DNA from: CAWGHZ01 sp963775315 | Lineage (GTDB): Bacteria; Pseudomonadota; Alphaproteobacteria; MPNO01; DASWLB01 | Assembly (NCBI GenBank): GCA_963775315.1 | Contig: CAVZIN010000009.1 | Coordinates: 310,001-374,000, forward strand | DNA: 64,000 bases | Direction of reading: 5' to 3' | Shown here: positions 45,765 through 53,993 of the stretch, piece by piece | How the letters are laid out: each line of letters begins with the position of its first letter | Numbering within the stretch: the stretch's first letter is position 1 | The notes under the pieces: generated by a model | What the model was told of the DNA's origin: nothing | Databases searched by the model: none | The model's input: the letters and a program-made list of their open reading frames with translations, nothing else | Position numbers and translations under genes: made by a program

Positions 45765-47594
45765 CTACGCGTCCACGTCGGCGGCGGCGCGGGCGGCGCG
45801 CTTGCGGGCGTTGGGGTCCAGCAGCTTCTTGCGCAGCCGGATCGATTTCGGCGTCACCTCGACCAGCTCGTCGTCGCGGATATAGCTCATCGACTGCTCG
45901 AGCGTCAGGATGCGCGGCGTGGTCAGCCGTACCGCCTCGTCCTTCGAGGTGGTCCGGATGTTGGTGAGCTGCTTCTCGCGCAGCGGATTGACGGCGAGGT
46001 CGTCCGGCTTGGCGTTCTCGCCGATGATCATGCCCTCGTAGACGTCCACCCCCGGCGGGATGAAAAGCTGGCCGCGCTCCTCGATGTACCAGAGGGCATA
46101 GGGCACAGCGCGACCGGACCCGGTCGAGATCAGCACGCCGTTGCGGCGCCCCACGATCGGCCCCTTGTACGGGGCGTAGCCATGGAACAGGCGGTTCATC
46201 ACGCCGGTGCCGCGCGTGTCGTTCAGGAACTGGCCGAGATAGCCGATCAGCCCGCGCGTCGGCGCCAGGAAATCGAGCCGCGTGCGGCCGACGCCCGACG
46301 GGCGCATGTTGGTCATCTCGGCGCGCCGCTCGCTGAGAGCCTCGACGACTGCGCCAGTGTAGGCGTCGTCGACCTCGATCACGACCTCTTCGATCGGCTC
46401 GAGGCGCTTGCCGTTCGCGTCGGTCTTGTAGAGCACGCGCGGGCGCGAGACGGCGAGCTCGAACCCTTCGCGCCGCATGGTCTCGATCAGCACGCCGAGC
46501 TGCAGCTCGCCGCGGCCCGACACCTCGAACACGTCGGTCGAGTCCGTGTCGGCGACATGGATGGCGACGTTGCCCTCCGCCTCGCGCTTGAGCCGTGCGC
46601 CGAGCACCCGCGAGGTGAGCTTCTCGCCCTCGCGACCGGCGAGCGGGGAATCGTTCACCTGGAAGTTCATCGCCAGGGTGGGCGGATCGATGGGATTCGC
46701 CGCGATCGGCACCTTCACCTCGGGCGCGCAGATCGTGTCCGCGACGGTGGTGTCGCCGAGCCCGGCCACTGAGATGATATCGCCGGCCTCCGCCTCCTCG
46801 ACCGGCACACGCTGGATGCCGCGGAAGGCGTTGAGCTTGGTGAGGCGCGATTCCTCGACAATCTCGCCCTCGCGGGACAGCGACTTGACGGGCATGTTGA
46901 CCCGCGCGGTCCCTGACAGGATGCGCCCGGTCAGCACGCGGCCGAGGTAGGAATCATATTCCAGGATCGAAACCAGCATCTTGAACGGCGCGGAGGGATC
47001 GCCCGCCGCCGGCGGCACGCGCGCGACCATCATGTCGAACAGCGGGTCGAGATTCTCCTTCGGCCCCTCGGGCTCCGCCGCCGCCCACCCCTCGCGCGCC
47101 GAGGCGTAGAGCACCGGAAAGTCGAGCTGGTGCTCGTTCGCGCCGAGGTTGACGAACAGGTCGAACACCTCGTCCAGCACCTCGTGCGGGCGCGCGTCCG
47201 ACCGGTCGCACTTATTGATGACGACGATAGGGGCGAGGCCGAGCGCGATCGCCTTGCCGGTCACGAACTTGGTCTGGGGCAAAGGGCCCTCGGCGGCGTC
47301 GACCAGCAGCGCCACCCCGTCGACCATGGACAGAATGCGCTCGACCTCGCCGCCGAAATCGGCGTGGCCGGGCGTGTCGACGATGTTGAGACGCACGCCC
47401 TTCCACTCGACCGAGGTGCACTTGGCGAGGATGGTGATGCCCCGCTCGCGTTCGAGGTCGTTGGAGTCCATCACGCGCTCCATGACCTGCTGATTGGCGC
47501 GGAACTCGCCGGACTGGCGCAGGAGCTGGTCGATCAGGGTGGTCTTGCCATGGTCGACATGGGCGATGATGGCGAGGTTACGCAGGGCGGTCAT
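45765..47594 (-). CDS. typA: Translational GTPase TypA (BipA)
   Basis: A 609-residue ribosome-associated GTPase of the EF-G family. G motifs are AHVDHGKTT (G1), RGITILAK (G2), DTPGHADFGGEV (G3) and NKCDR (G4). The C-terminal TypA-specific domain includes GTGVMNRLFHGYAPYKG. It acts in 50S assembly and stress adaptation. I start at MTALRNLAIIAHVDH; a TTG nine bases upstream is possible. Confidence 0.95.
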   Translation of the reverse strand: MTALRNLAIIAHVDHGKTTLIDQLLRQSGEFRANQQVMERVMDSNDLERERGITILAKCTSVEWKGVRLNIVDTPGHADFGGEVERILSMVDGVALLVDAAEGPLPQTKFVTGKAIALGLAPIVVINKCDRSDARPHEVLDEVFDLFVNLGANEHQLDFPVLYASAREGWAAAEPEGPKENLDPLFDMMVARVPPAAGDPSAPFKMLVSILEYDSYLGRVLTGRILSGTARVNMPVKSLSREGEIVEESRLTKLNAFRGIQRVPVEEAEAGDIISVAGLGDTTVADTICAPEVKVPIAANPIDPPTLAMNFQVNDSPLAGREGEKLTSRVLGARLKREAEGNVAIHVADTDSTDVFEVSGRGELQLGVLIETMRREGFELAVSRPRVLYKTDANGKRLEPIEEVVIEVDDAYTGAVVEALSERRAEMTNMRPSGVGRTRLDFLAPTRGLIGYLGQFLNDTRGTGVMNRLFHGYAPYKGPIVGRRNGVLISTGSGRAVPYALWYIEERGQLFIPPGVDVYEGMIIGENAKPDDLAVNPLREKQLTNIRTTSKDEAVRLTTPRILTLEQSMSYIRDDELVEVTPKSIRLRKKLLDPNARKRAARAAADVDA

Positions 47595-47734
47595 GGGATC
47601 CAAATGAGCAAAGGCGCGTCACGCGCGAATCAAAGAACCTCATGCCGGCACGCGCATGAGGTTGCCGGCCGGAACATGGGGCCGACGCCCCCGCCTGTCA
47701 ACTCGCCGGAGGTTATGGTTCGGTTGCAGCGCCG

Positions 47735-47977
47735 TCAGGGCTCGTCGCCCCAACTCTCCTCCTGGGCGGCCGCGAGGATCTCGCAGAGCCGAGCCACCCT
47801 GGCCGACATCGGCCGACGGGTCTCGGCGCCGACCCCGATGCGCGCGGCCCGGTTCATGGCCTCGAGCAGCTCGTCCTCGTTCGCCCCGGTTGCGATCACC
47901 TCGGCGAGCTGGGCGTCGTCGAGCCGTCCCCGCCCGATCACCTCGTACACCTTGTCGCGCGTCAGCTTGGCCGCCAT
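47735..47977 (-). CDS. Small conserved-type hypothetical protein
   Basis: An 80-residue protein (MAAKLTRDKVYEVIGRG) that looks all-helical, with a repeated Glu/Ala pattern and an acidic end (EESWGDEP). GGGGAGG lies five bases before the ATG, which supports this start over a longer frame to 48115. It is on the minus strand behind the broken deacetylase gene. I do not recognise a function. Confidence 0.6.
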   Translation of the reverse strand: MAAKLTRDKVYEVIGRGRLDDAQLAEVIATGANEDELLEAMNRAARIGVGAETRRPMSARVARLCEILAAAQEESWGDEP

Positions 47978-48069
47978 CTGCGCCTCCCCGTCCGGTGCAC
48001 CCTCTATCTGGGTGCGCCCAGGCCGGGGCAGGAGGGGCGAGGCCGCGGAAATTCCGGCCTGGGCGGCCG

Positions 48070-49101
48070 CTAAATCCGGTAGCCGGACTTCCGGATCAGT
48101 TCGAAGAAGCCGCACATCTCGGCCTCGAACTCGAGCAGGGTTATTGCCTCAGAATCGAGGAAGCGCTTCAGCCGCATACGGGGGGTCTTGCGTTGATTAA
48201 ACCCCGCCGACGTGGTTGTCGCGCTCACCACACCTATCTGCTCAAGGTAGGTCGCTCTTTTTTCCGAATAATTTCCGCTCGGGTAGCAAAAATGTCGTAG
48301 CTCGGACACACCCACCGGTTCCAGCGCTCGCTTATTGTCCTCGATCTCGCGCTGCGCCGCCTCAAAATTATCATCGGGCAAAAAATGGCGATGAGTGTGG
48401 AGTTGCAGGTCGACTCCTCCTTGAGCCATTTCGCGCGCTTCATCGGATGTGATGTACGAAATCAATCTCCCCGCCTGGAGGCAACTCCAGTCATAGCCCA
48501 ACGTATCACAGCAGAGGCGAAGAAACACTTGCCGTTCGTCAGCGCTTTCGAGGGTGCGCGCGACGTTATTGGCAGCCGTGAAGAAGGCGTCTGCAGGCAG
48601 GCTTACCTCCAGGATGCCTCGCGGCCGGAACCAAGTTTCGAGCTTTCCCAGAAGCACCTTCTCGTGGCCTGTCTTCCATAAAACGTAGGCGAGGGCGACA
48701 TTGAAGACTTGTGTCTACTTCTGCATGTAATAAGTGGCGACATAGAGCGTTGCGGGGAAGTCGTGCTCACGAAGCACCGGGTATTGGAGCCTGTAAGTGC
48801 CGTACCAGCCATCGTCAAAGGTGATCACGGTCGCGCAGCGCGGCAGCGTGCCCGCGGCGAGCCTATCGAGCGCCTCCGAAAGACCGATTACCGGATATCG
48901 ATGCTCGGCAAGGAAGCGCATGCGGCGCGCGAAGGTTCCGCCGGTCATGAATAGGCCAGGCCGGAATCGGTGCTCGTCCTCCAGCGCGGCCCCGTGATAG
49001 CAAAGAATCCTTAGTTCACGGGCGGTAATGAGCCGCGCCAGCGCGAACAACCCGGCAGCGCGCGCGAAAGTCAGCAAAGCGACTAAGATTGCGTGCTTCA
49101 C
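48070..49101 (-). pseudogene. Polysaccharide deacetylase, interrupted by an in-frame TAG
   Basis: The reading frame codes for a NodB-type polysaccharide deacetylase of about 343 residues. An N-terminal hydrophobic segment is followed by LRILCYHGAALEDEHRF and the metal-binding TFDDGWYGTYRLQYP. After VATYYMQK a single TAG (48715-48717) stops translation. The same frame continues TQVFNVALAYVLWKTGHEKVLL and the histidine motif LQLHTHRHFLPDD to the end. No shift is needed to read the whole domain, so this is one nonsense change. It could be a real mutation, a sequence error or readthrough. The region appears less GC-rich than its surroundings, which suggests transfer. The likely start is GTG. Confidence 0.75.
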
Positions 49102-49122
49102 CGCGGTGTCGCCCGAATGCGC

Positions 49123-49641
49123 CTATGGCCCGTCGGAGCCGGGGCCGAGGGGGAAGGAGAAGAATGCTCCGAGGATCTCGGTCCCGGGGTTGATCCGCCC
49201 GAGCCCCGCGTTCGAGAGGTGATGGAAGCCGACGCCGAGCCGGGCGCGGTTGTCGAACCGGTAGTCGAGCTCCACGCCCGAGCGGAACTCGACGATGTCG
49301 CCGAGGTCCTTGCCGTTGCCCTGGTGGTACAGGCCGAAGGCGGTCGACGGGGTGAAGACCAGCCGGTGGCCGAGGAAGATGTCGATCCTCAACCCGCCAT
49401 AGCCATACAGCCCGCCCCGGGTCGTCACGAACCCGCCGGCGATCGGCTTGAAGATCCAGAGGAGCTTGTCGGCGAAGCGGTATTCGAAGTTGAACGCGGT
49501 CGCGTGCGAATTATGATCGATGTCGAAATAGCCGACCCCGCTCTGGATGAAAGGCGGATCGTCGGCCCGCGCCGCGCCCGCCGCCATCGCCACCACGCAA
49601 GCCACGCACAGCGCCGCCGCTGCCCGCACCATCGCCAACAT
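49123..49641 (-). CDS. PagL-type lipid A 3-O-deacylase (acyloxyacyl hydrolase)
   Basis: A 172-residue outer-membrane beta-barrel enzyme with a signal peptide ending at about GAARADDPP. The catalytic His-Ser pair lies in GFHHLSNAGLG near residue 145, and the Glu follows 12 residues after the Ser (NPGTEIL), the spacing seen in PagL of Pseudomonas. It removes the 3-O acyl chain of lipid A. The ATG at 49641 has GAGGGGG a few bases before it; a GTG six bases upstream would be too close to this site. Confidence 0.85.
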   Translation of the reverse strand: MLAMVRAAAALCVACVVAMAAGAARADDPPFIQSGVGYFDIDHNSHATAFNFEYRFADKLLWIFKPIAGGFVTTRGGLYGYGGLRIDIFLGHRLVFTPSTAFGLYHQGNGKDLGDIVEFRSGVELDYRFDNRARLGVGFHHLSNAGLGRINPGTEILGAFFSFPLGPGSDGP

Positions 49642-49664
49642 TTTCACCCCCTCGCGCAGTCGGC

Positions 49665-50651
49665 CTAGCCGCCGCCGGCCGCAGCCTCCGCCCCTGCCCC
49701 GGCGAGCCGGTCGCGCAACGCCTCGGTCGCGCGGACCAGCGCCGCGCGGATGCCGGGGTCGAGCGCCGAATGGCCAGCGTCGGGGACAATGATGTACTCC
49801 GCCTCGGGCCAGGCGCGCGCCAGCTCATCGGCGGTGACGATGGGGCAGATCATGTCGTAGCGCCCCTGCACGATCACGCCGGGCAGGTGGCGGATGCGCC
49901 CGAGGTCGCGGAGCAGGCGATTTTCCTTGAGGAACGGGTCGTTGACGAAAAAATGCGTCTCGATCCGGGCGAGGCCGAACGCCATGTTGGCCTCGCCGAA
50001 CGCCGCCACCGTCTCGGGCGAGGGGATCAGCGTCGAGCACGAGCCCTCGTAGGTCGACCAGGCCCGCGCCGCCGGCAAATGCTTGCCGGGGTCGGGGTCC
50101 GACAGGCGGCGATGGAACGCCATCAGCAGGTCGTTGCGCTCGGCCTCGGGGATCGGGCCGGTGAACCGGCGCCACGCCTCGGGGAAGACCGTGCGCAGGC
50201 CGTAGAGGAACCAGTCGAGTTCCTGCGGCCTGGCGAGGAAGATACCCCGCAGCACGAAGCCAAGGCAGCGCTCGGGATGCGCCTCGCCATACGCGATGGC
50301 GAGGGTCGAGCCCCAGGAGCCACCGAACACTAGCCAGCGCGAGATGCCGAGCGTTTCGCGCAGCCGCTCGATATCGGCGATCAGGTGCTTTGTATCGTTG
50401 TTCTCGAGAGCGCCGACCGGCGTCGAACGGCCCGCGCCGCGCTGGTCGAACACCACGATGCGATAGGCCGCGGGGTCGAAGAACCGCCGGTGCACCGCCG
50501 TCGCGCCGGCGCCCGGTCCGCCGTGCAGGAACAGGACGGGCAGCCCCTTCGGATTGCCCGACTGCTCCCAGTACATGGTGTGCACGTCGTCGAGCGCGAG
50601 GCGGCCCGTCTCGTAAGGTTCGATCGGCGGGTAAAGCTGTTCGCGCGCCAT
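49665..50651 (-). CDS. pip: Prolyl aminopeptidase (proline iminopeptidase)
   Basis: A 328-residue alpha/beta hydrolase that releases N-terminal proline. The oxyanion region is FLHGGPGAGAT, the nucleophile Ser is in FGGSWGSTLAIAYGE (about 112), and DAGHSALD carries the catalytic His. YWEQSGNPKGLPV and FDQRGAGRSTP are typical of the family. I start at MAREQLYPPIEPYETG. A longer frame to 50690 is possible but unsupported. Confidence 0.93.
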   Translation of the reverse strand: MAREQLYPPIEPYETGRLALDDVHTMYWEQSGNPKGLPVLFLHGGPGAGATAVHRRFFDPAAYRIVVFDQRGAGRSTPVGALENNDTKHLIADIERLRETLGISRWLVFGGSWGSTLAIAYGEAHPERCLGFVLRGIFLARPQELDWFLYGLRTVFPEAWRRFTGPIPEAERNDLLMAFHRRLSDPDPGKHLPAARAWSTYEGSCSTLIPSPETVAAFGEANMAFGLARIETHFFVNDPFLKENRLLRDLGRIRHLPGVIVQGRYDMICPIVTADELARAWPEAEYIIVPDAGHSALDPGIRAALVRATEALRDRLAGAGAEAAAGGG

Positions 50652-50774
50652 GGGAGACCCGTCGGGAGTGTCGGAGGCGCCGGCCGGCACCGCCGCTCAC
50701 TTCTATAGATGACGGCGCACCGGTTGGCAAACCGCCGTGAAAATTAACGAGTCGCGCGGTATAATCGGTGCGTT

Positions 50775-51536
50775 GTGCGGGGTGGAACGATCTTGTGTGC
50801 GGCGGTCCTTTGCGGACTGCCCGCCGTGGTACGCGCCGCGACGCCGGTCGGGGAAGGCCGCGTGGTCGCGGTGACCGACGGCGACACCCTGACGCTCGCC
50901 GGCGGGACGATCGTGCGGCTGGTCGGCATCCAGGCCCCCAAGCTCTCGCTCGGCCGGCCGGGATTCCGGCCCTGGCCGCTGGCGGAAAAGGCCAAGGCCG
51001 CCCTTGCCGCGCTCTGCCTCGACCGCGCCGCGACCCTGGCCTACGGCGGCAATCGCACCGACCGGTACGGACGGCTGCTCGCCCAGATCGCCTGCGCCGG
51101 GCGCTGGGCCCAGGGGGCGCTGCTCGCCGCCGGGCTCGCCCGCGTCTACACCTTCGCCGACAACCGAGCCCGCGCCGCGGAGATGCTGGCGCGGGAATCG
51201 GAGGCGCGCGCCGCAAGGCGCGGCATTTGGGCGCTGCCCTTCTACGCGGTCCGGGACGCGGCCGATCCGCGCCTCGCGCCGGGCAGCTTCCAGCTCGTCG
51301 CCGGCACGGTTCTCGACGCCGCCGTGGTGCGCGGCCGCGCCTATCTCAATTTCGGCCCGGACCGCCATACGGACTTCACCGTCACCATCCCGCCCGAAGC
51401 GCTCGCCGTCTTCGGCGGCGCGCCCGCCATCGCCGCCTTCCGGGGCAAGCGCGTGAGGGTGCGCGGCTGGATCGCGCGCCGCGACGGGCCGCAGATCGTC
51501 GCCACACATCCCGAGCAGATCGAGGTCCTCAAGTGA
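50775..51536 (+). CDS. Thermonuclease-fold (SNase) secreted protein
   Basis: A 253-residue protein with a signal peptide (VRAATP cleavage at about 22) and an SNase domain from DGDTLTLAGGTIVRLVGI to about residue 145. In staphylococcal nuclease this loop reads VDTPE, with calcium ligand Asp and catalytic Glu; here it is IQAPK, so both are changed, while the DRYGR arginine remains. The C-terminal ~100 residues form an extra beta-rich domain. The start is GTG. It overlaps the next gene by four bases (GTGA). Nuclease activity is doubtful. Confidence 0.78.
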   Translation: MRGGTILCAAVLCGLPAVVRAATPVGEGRVVAVTDGDTLTLAGGTIVRLVGIQAPKLSLGRPGFRPWPLAEKAKAALAALCLDRAATLAYGGNRTDRYGRLLAQIACAGRWAQGALLAAGLARVYTFADNRARAAEMLARESEARAARRGIWALPFYAVRDAADPRLAPGSFQLVAGTVLDAAVVRGRAYLNFGPDRHTDFTVTIPPEALAVFGGAPAIAAFRGKRVRVRGWIARRDGPQIVATHPEQIEVLK

Positions 51537-52975
51537 GACAGGTCGCAATCGTCGCCGGCCTCGCCGCCCTTCTCGCCGCCGCCGGCTGCGCGGGCGGACC
51601 GGCGGGCGGCGCGAGCGGGACCGCGGCCCTGCGGGCGACACCCGCCGCCATGCGCGCCGATGCGGCCGAGGGGGCGCGGCTCGTCGCTCGCTATGGCGGG
51701 CCGATCGCCGCCCCGGCCCTCAGCCGCTATGTCAGCGACCTGGGAGCCTTGGTCGTGCGCGCGGGCGCGCCCGGCGACGAGGCGGTGCGCTTCACCGTAC
51801 TGGATTCGCCCGAAGTCAACGCTTTCGCTCGCCCGGACGGCAGGATCTACGTGACGCGCGGGCTGATCGAGCTCGCCTCCGACGAATCCGAGCTTGCCGC
51901 CGTGTTCGCCCACGAGCTCGGGCATGAGGAAGCCGACCGCGGCATGTCCGCCGTCCGCACCCTCGTCGAGTCCGACCGCGATGCGGCGCCCGTCGCCATC
52001 GAGGCCGCTCGCGCCGAGGGGCCGCGCCCCTCCGCCACCGCGAGCGCATTCTCGCGCGACGAGGAATTTGCCGCCGACGCGCGCGGCATCCAGATCCTCG
52101 CCGCGGCCGGATTCGACCCGCATGCGATGGCGCGCTTCCTCGCCAAGCTGCGCGCCCGCGCCCGGCTGGAGGCGGTGCTGCGCGGCGAGCCGCCCGACGC
52201 CCTCGACCGGACCGGCTTCCTCGCCGACCACCCGGCCACCATCAAACGGCTGGAACGCGCACGCCGGCTCGCCGCCCGGATCGCACTCGACCACCCGATG
52301 AACGGGCGCGACGCGTATCTCAGCCGCATCGACGGGCTGGCCTACGGCGATTCGCCGGGCCAGGGGGTGATCCGCGGCCGCCGCTTGGCCGACGCGGCGC
52401 TCCGCGTCGCGTTCGAGGTGCCAGAGGGCTTCCGGCTGTTCAACGCGCCGGACTCCGTCGTCGCCTACGGGCCGGGAGGGGCGCGCATCGTGTTCGACCG
52501 CGCCCGCGACCCCGATGGGCTCGCGCCCGAGCGCTACCTGGCCGAAGTGTGGGGCGGCAAGATCGCGTTGCAGGGCGTCGAACCGCTTGCGGTTCACGGC
52601 ACCCGAGGCGCCACCGCCCTCGCCCACGGCACCACGGCGGCCGGGCCGGTCGACGTGCGGCTGGTGGTACTGACCGCCGGCGACGGCACGCTGTTCCGGC
52701 TCGTCTACATCAGCCCGCGCGGCGAGGCGGCTGCGCTCGCCCCCGCCCTCCGCCGCACCACCGAGAGTTTTACACGGCTGAGCGCGGAGGAGGCGCGGCG
52801 CATCCGCCCGCTTCGGCTTCGCGTGGTGACGGTCGGTCCGGGCGATACGGTCGAAAGCCTCGCCGGCCGCATGGCGTTTTCCGATTTCCGGCGCGAGCGG
52901 TTCGACGTCCTGAACGGGCTCGGCCCCGACGCCCAACTCGCCACCGGCATGCGGGTCAAGATCGTCAGCGAATAG
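51533..52975 (+). CDS. M48-family metalloprotease lipoprotein with LysM-like C-terminus
   Basis: A 480-residue protein with a lipoprotein-type signal (LLAAAGCAGG, Cys near residue 18). The zinc protease domain has HELGHEEADRG near residue 126, and the third ligand region includes FAADARGIQIL. After a ~150-residue middle domain, residues about 430-480 (VTVGPGDTVESLAGRM to GMRVKIVSE) resemble a LysM peptidoglycan-binding repeat. This layout suggests envelope quality control as in BepA/LoiP-type proteases. The GTG start overlaps the stop of the upstream gene. Confidence 0.87.
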   Translation: MRQVAIVAGLAALLAAAGCAGGPAGGASGTAALRATPAAMRADAAEGARLVARYGGPIAAPALSRYVSDLGALVVRAGAPGDEAVRFTVLDSPEVNAFARPDGRIYVTRGLIELASDESELAAVFAHELGHEEADRGMSAVRTLVESDRDAAPVAIEAARAEGPRPSATASAFSRDEEFAADARGIQILAAAGFDPHAMARFLAKLRARARLEAVLRGEPPDALDRTGFLADHPATIKRLERARRLAARIALDHPMNGRDAYLSRIDGLAYGDSPGQGVIRGRRLADAALRVAFEVPEGFRLFNAPDSVVAYGPGGARIVFDRARDPDGLAPERYLAEVWGGKIALQGVEPLAVHGTRGATALAHGTTAAGPVDVRLVVLTAGDGTLFRLVYISPRGEAAALAPALRRTTESFTRLSAEEARRIRPLRLRVVTVGPGDTVESLAGRMAFSDFRRERFDVLNGLGPDAQLATGMRVKIVSE

Positions 52976-53119
52976 CCTGCGATGCACGCAGGCGCTTGGT
53001 AAATCGCGGACCGTCCCTGTAGACTGCGCGCAAGGCGTTCGGCCAATGAGCCGAAGGCCAGTAGGGAAGCCCAAGGCCCGGCCAACAGACGCCGCGGCCG
53101 CCGTCTGGTGGAACGATTC

Positions 53120-53938
53120 ATGCGCGCGCTTCTATTCGCGATGTTCACCATCGCGACCCTTTTGTCCGCCGCCGGTCCGGCCGCCGCGGGGCCGCAGACC
53201 TTTACGATCTACGACAACATGTTCTATTTCGGCAAGCCGAGCGCGGCAGATTGCGGGCTGATCGCCGCGAACATCATTTACGGCACCGACATCTGGCCCG
53301 CGTACCGCAATTATGGTGAGCTGCCGCGGCACGAGGCCTACGCCACGGTGGTCGCCGAGCACAGCGCCGGCGCCGGCCCGATCGTGATCGACATCGAGCG
53401 CCTGCCCTTCGCCGGCAGCCGCCGCACCGCCAGGCACCGGCTTCGGGTGCTGGCGACCCTCGCCGACTGGACCCACGCGCTGGCCCCAGGCCGGATCGTC
53501 GGCTATTTCGGCTACAACGTGCTGACCGACGTGAAGCCCAGGTTCCGCGACCTTGCGCATGAGCTGGCGCGCCATGTCGACGCGTTCTTCCCGGCCATGT
53601 ATGCCCGAAACGACGACCGCGCCGCCTGGATGCGGCGCGCCGAGCAGGTGGTGCGCCAGTACCGGGCCTATTCGCCCGACAAGCCGATCTACTTCTACCT
53701 GTGGCCGCAATACGACGCCCACACGCCGAAACAGTTCCAGTGGATCGACCGCGACTACTGGCGCTTCCAGCTCGAAACCTCGCGCCGCCTCGCCGCCGGA
53801 GCGGTGATCTGGGGCACCCGCTACTTCCCATGGAACGTTTCGAGCGGCTGGTGGGAGGCGACGCGCGGCTTCATGCGGCGCAATGGGCCTGCGGCGGCCC
53901 TGCCGGGAATTGCCGAAGCGGGCCCCGCGGTACGCTAG
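53120..53938 (+). CDS. Secreted protein of unknown function
   Basis: A 272-residue protein with a clear signal peptide (MRALLFAMFTIATLLSAAGPAAA). The mature part is rich in Trp and Tyr and has alternating strand-like stretches: FTIYDNMFYFGKP, GPIVIDIERLPF, FFPAMYARNDDRAAW, KPIYFYLWPQYD and VIWGTRYFPWN. The IDIE and Trp/Tyr-lined strands are reminiscent of TIM-barrel glycoside hydrolases such as hyaluronidase-like proteins, but I cannot assign a family. The ATG has GGTGGAA about seven bases upstream; a GTG at 53108 is the alternative. Confidence 0.7.
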   Translation: MRALLFAMFTIATLLSAAGPAAAGPQTFTIYDNMFYFGKPSAADCGLIAANIIYGTDIWPAYRNYGELPRHEAYATVVAEHSAGAGPIVIDIERLPFAGSRRTARHRLRVLATLADWTHALAPGRIVGYFGYNVLTDVKPRFRDLAHELARHVDAFFPAMYARNDDRAAWMRRAEQVVRQYRAYSPDKPIYFYLWPQYDAHTPKQFQWIDRDYWRFQLETSRRLAAGAVIWGTRYFPWNVSSGWWEATRGFMRRNGPAAALPGIAEAGPAVR

Positions 53939-53993
53939 GGCCGGCCACCAGCGGCGGATTGCGCGCCGCGGCGCCACACCCTACCTTCGCCTG

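Noticed and set aside
47978..48115. Longer form of the 80-residue hypothetical protein starting near 48115
   Set aside because: The extension overlaps the deacetylase gene end in another frame, while the ATG at 47977 has a strong ribosome-binding site.
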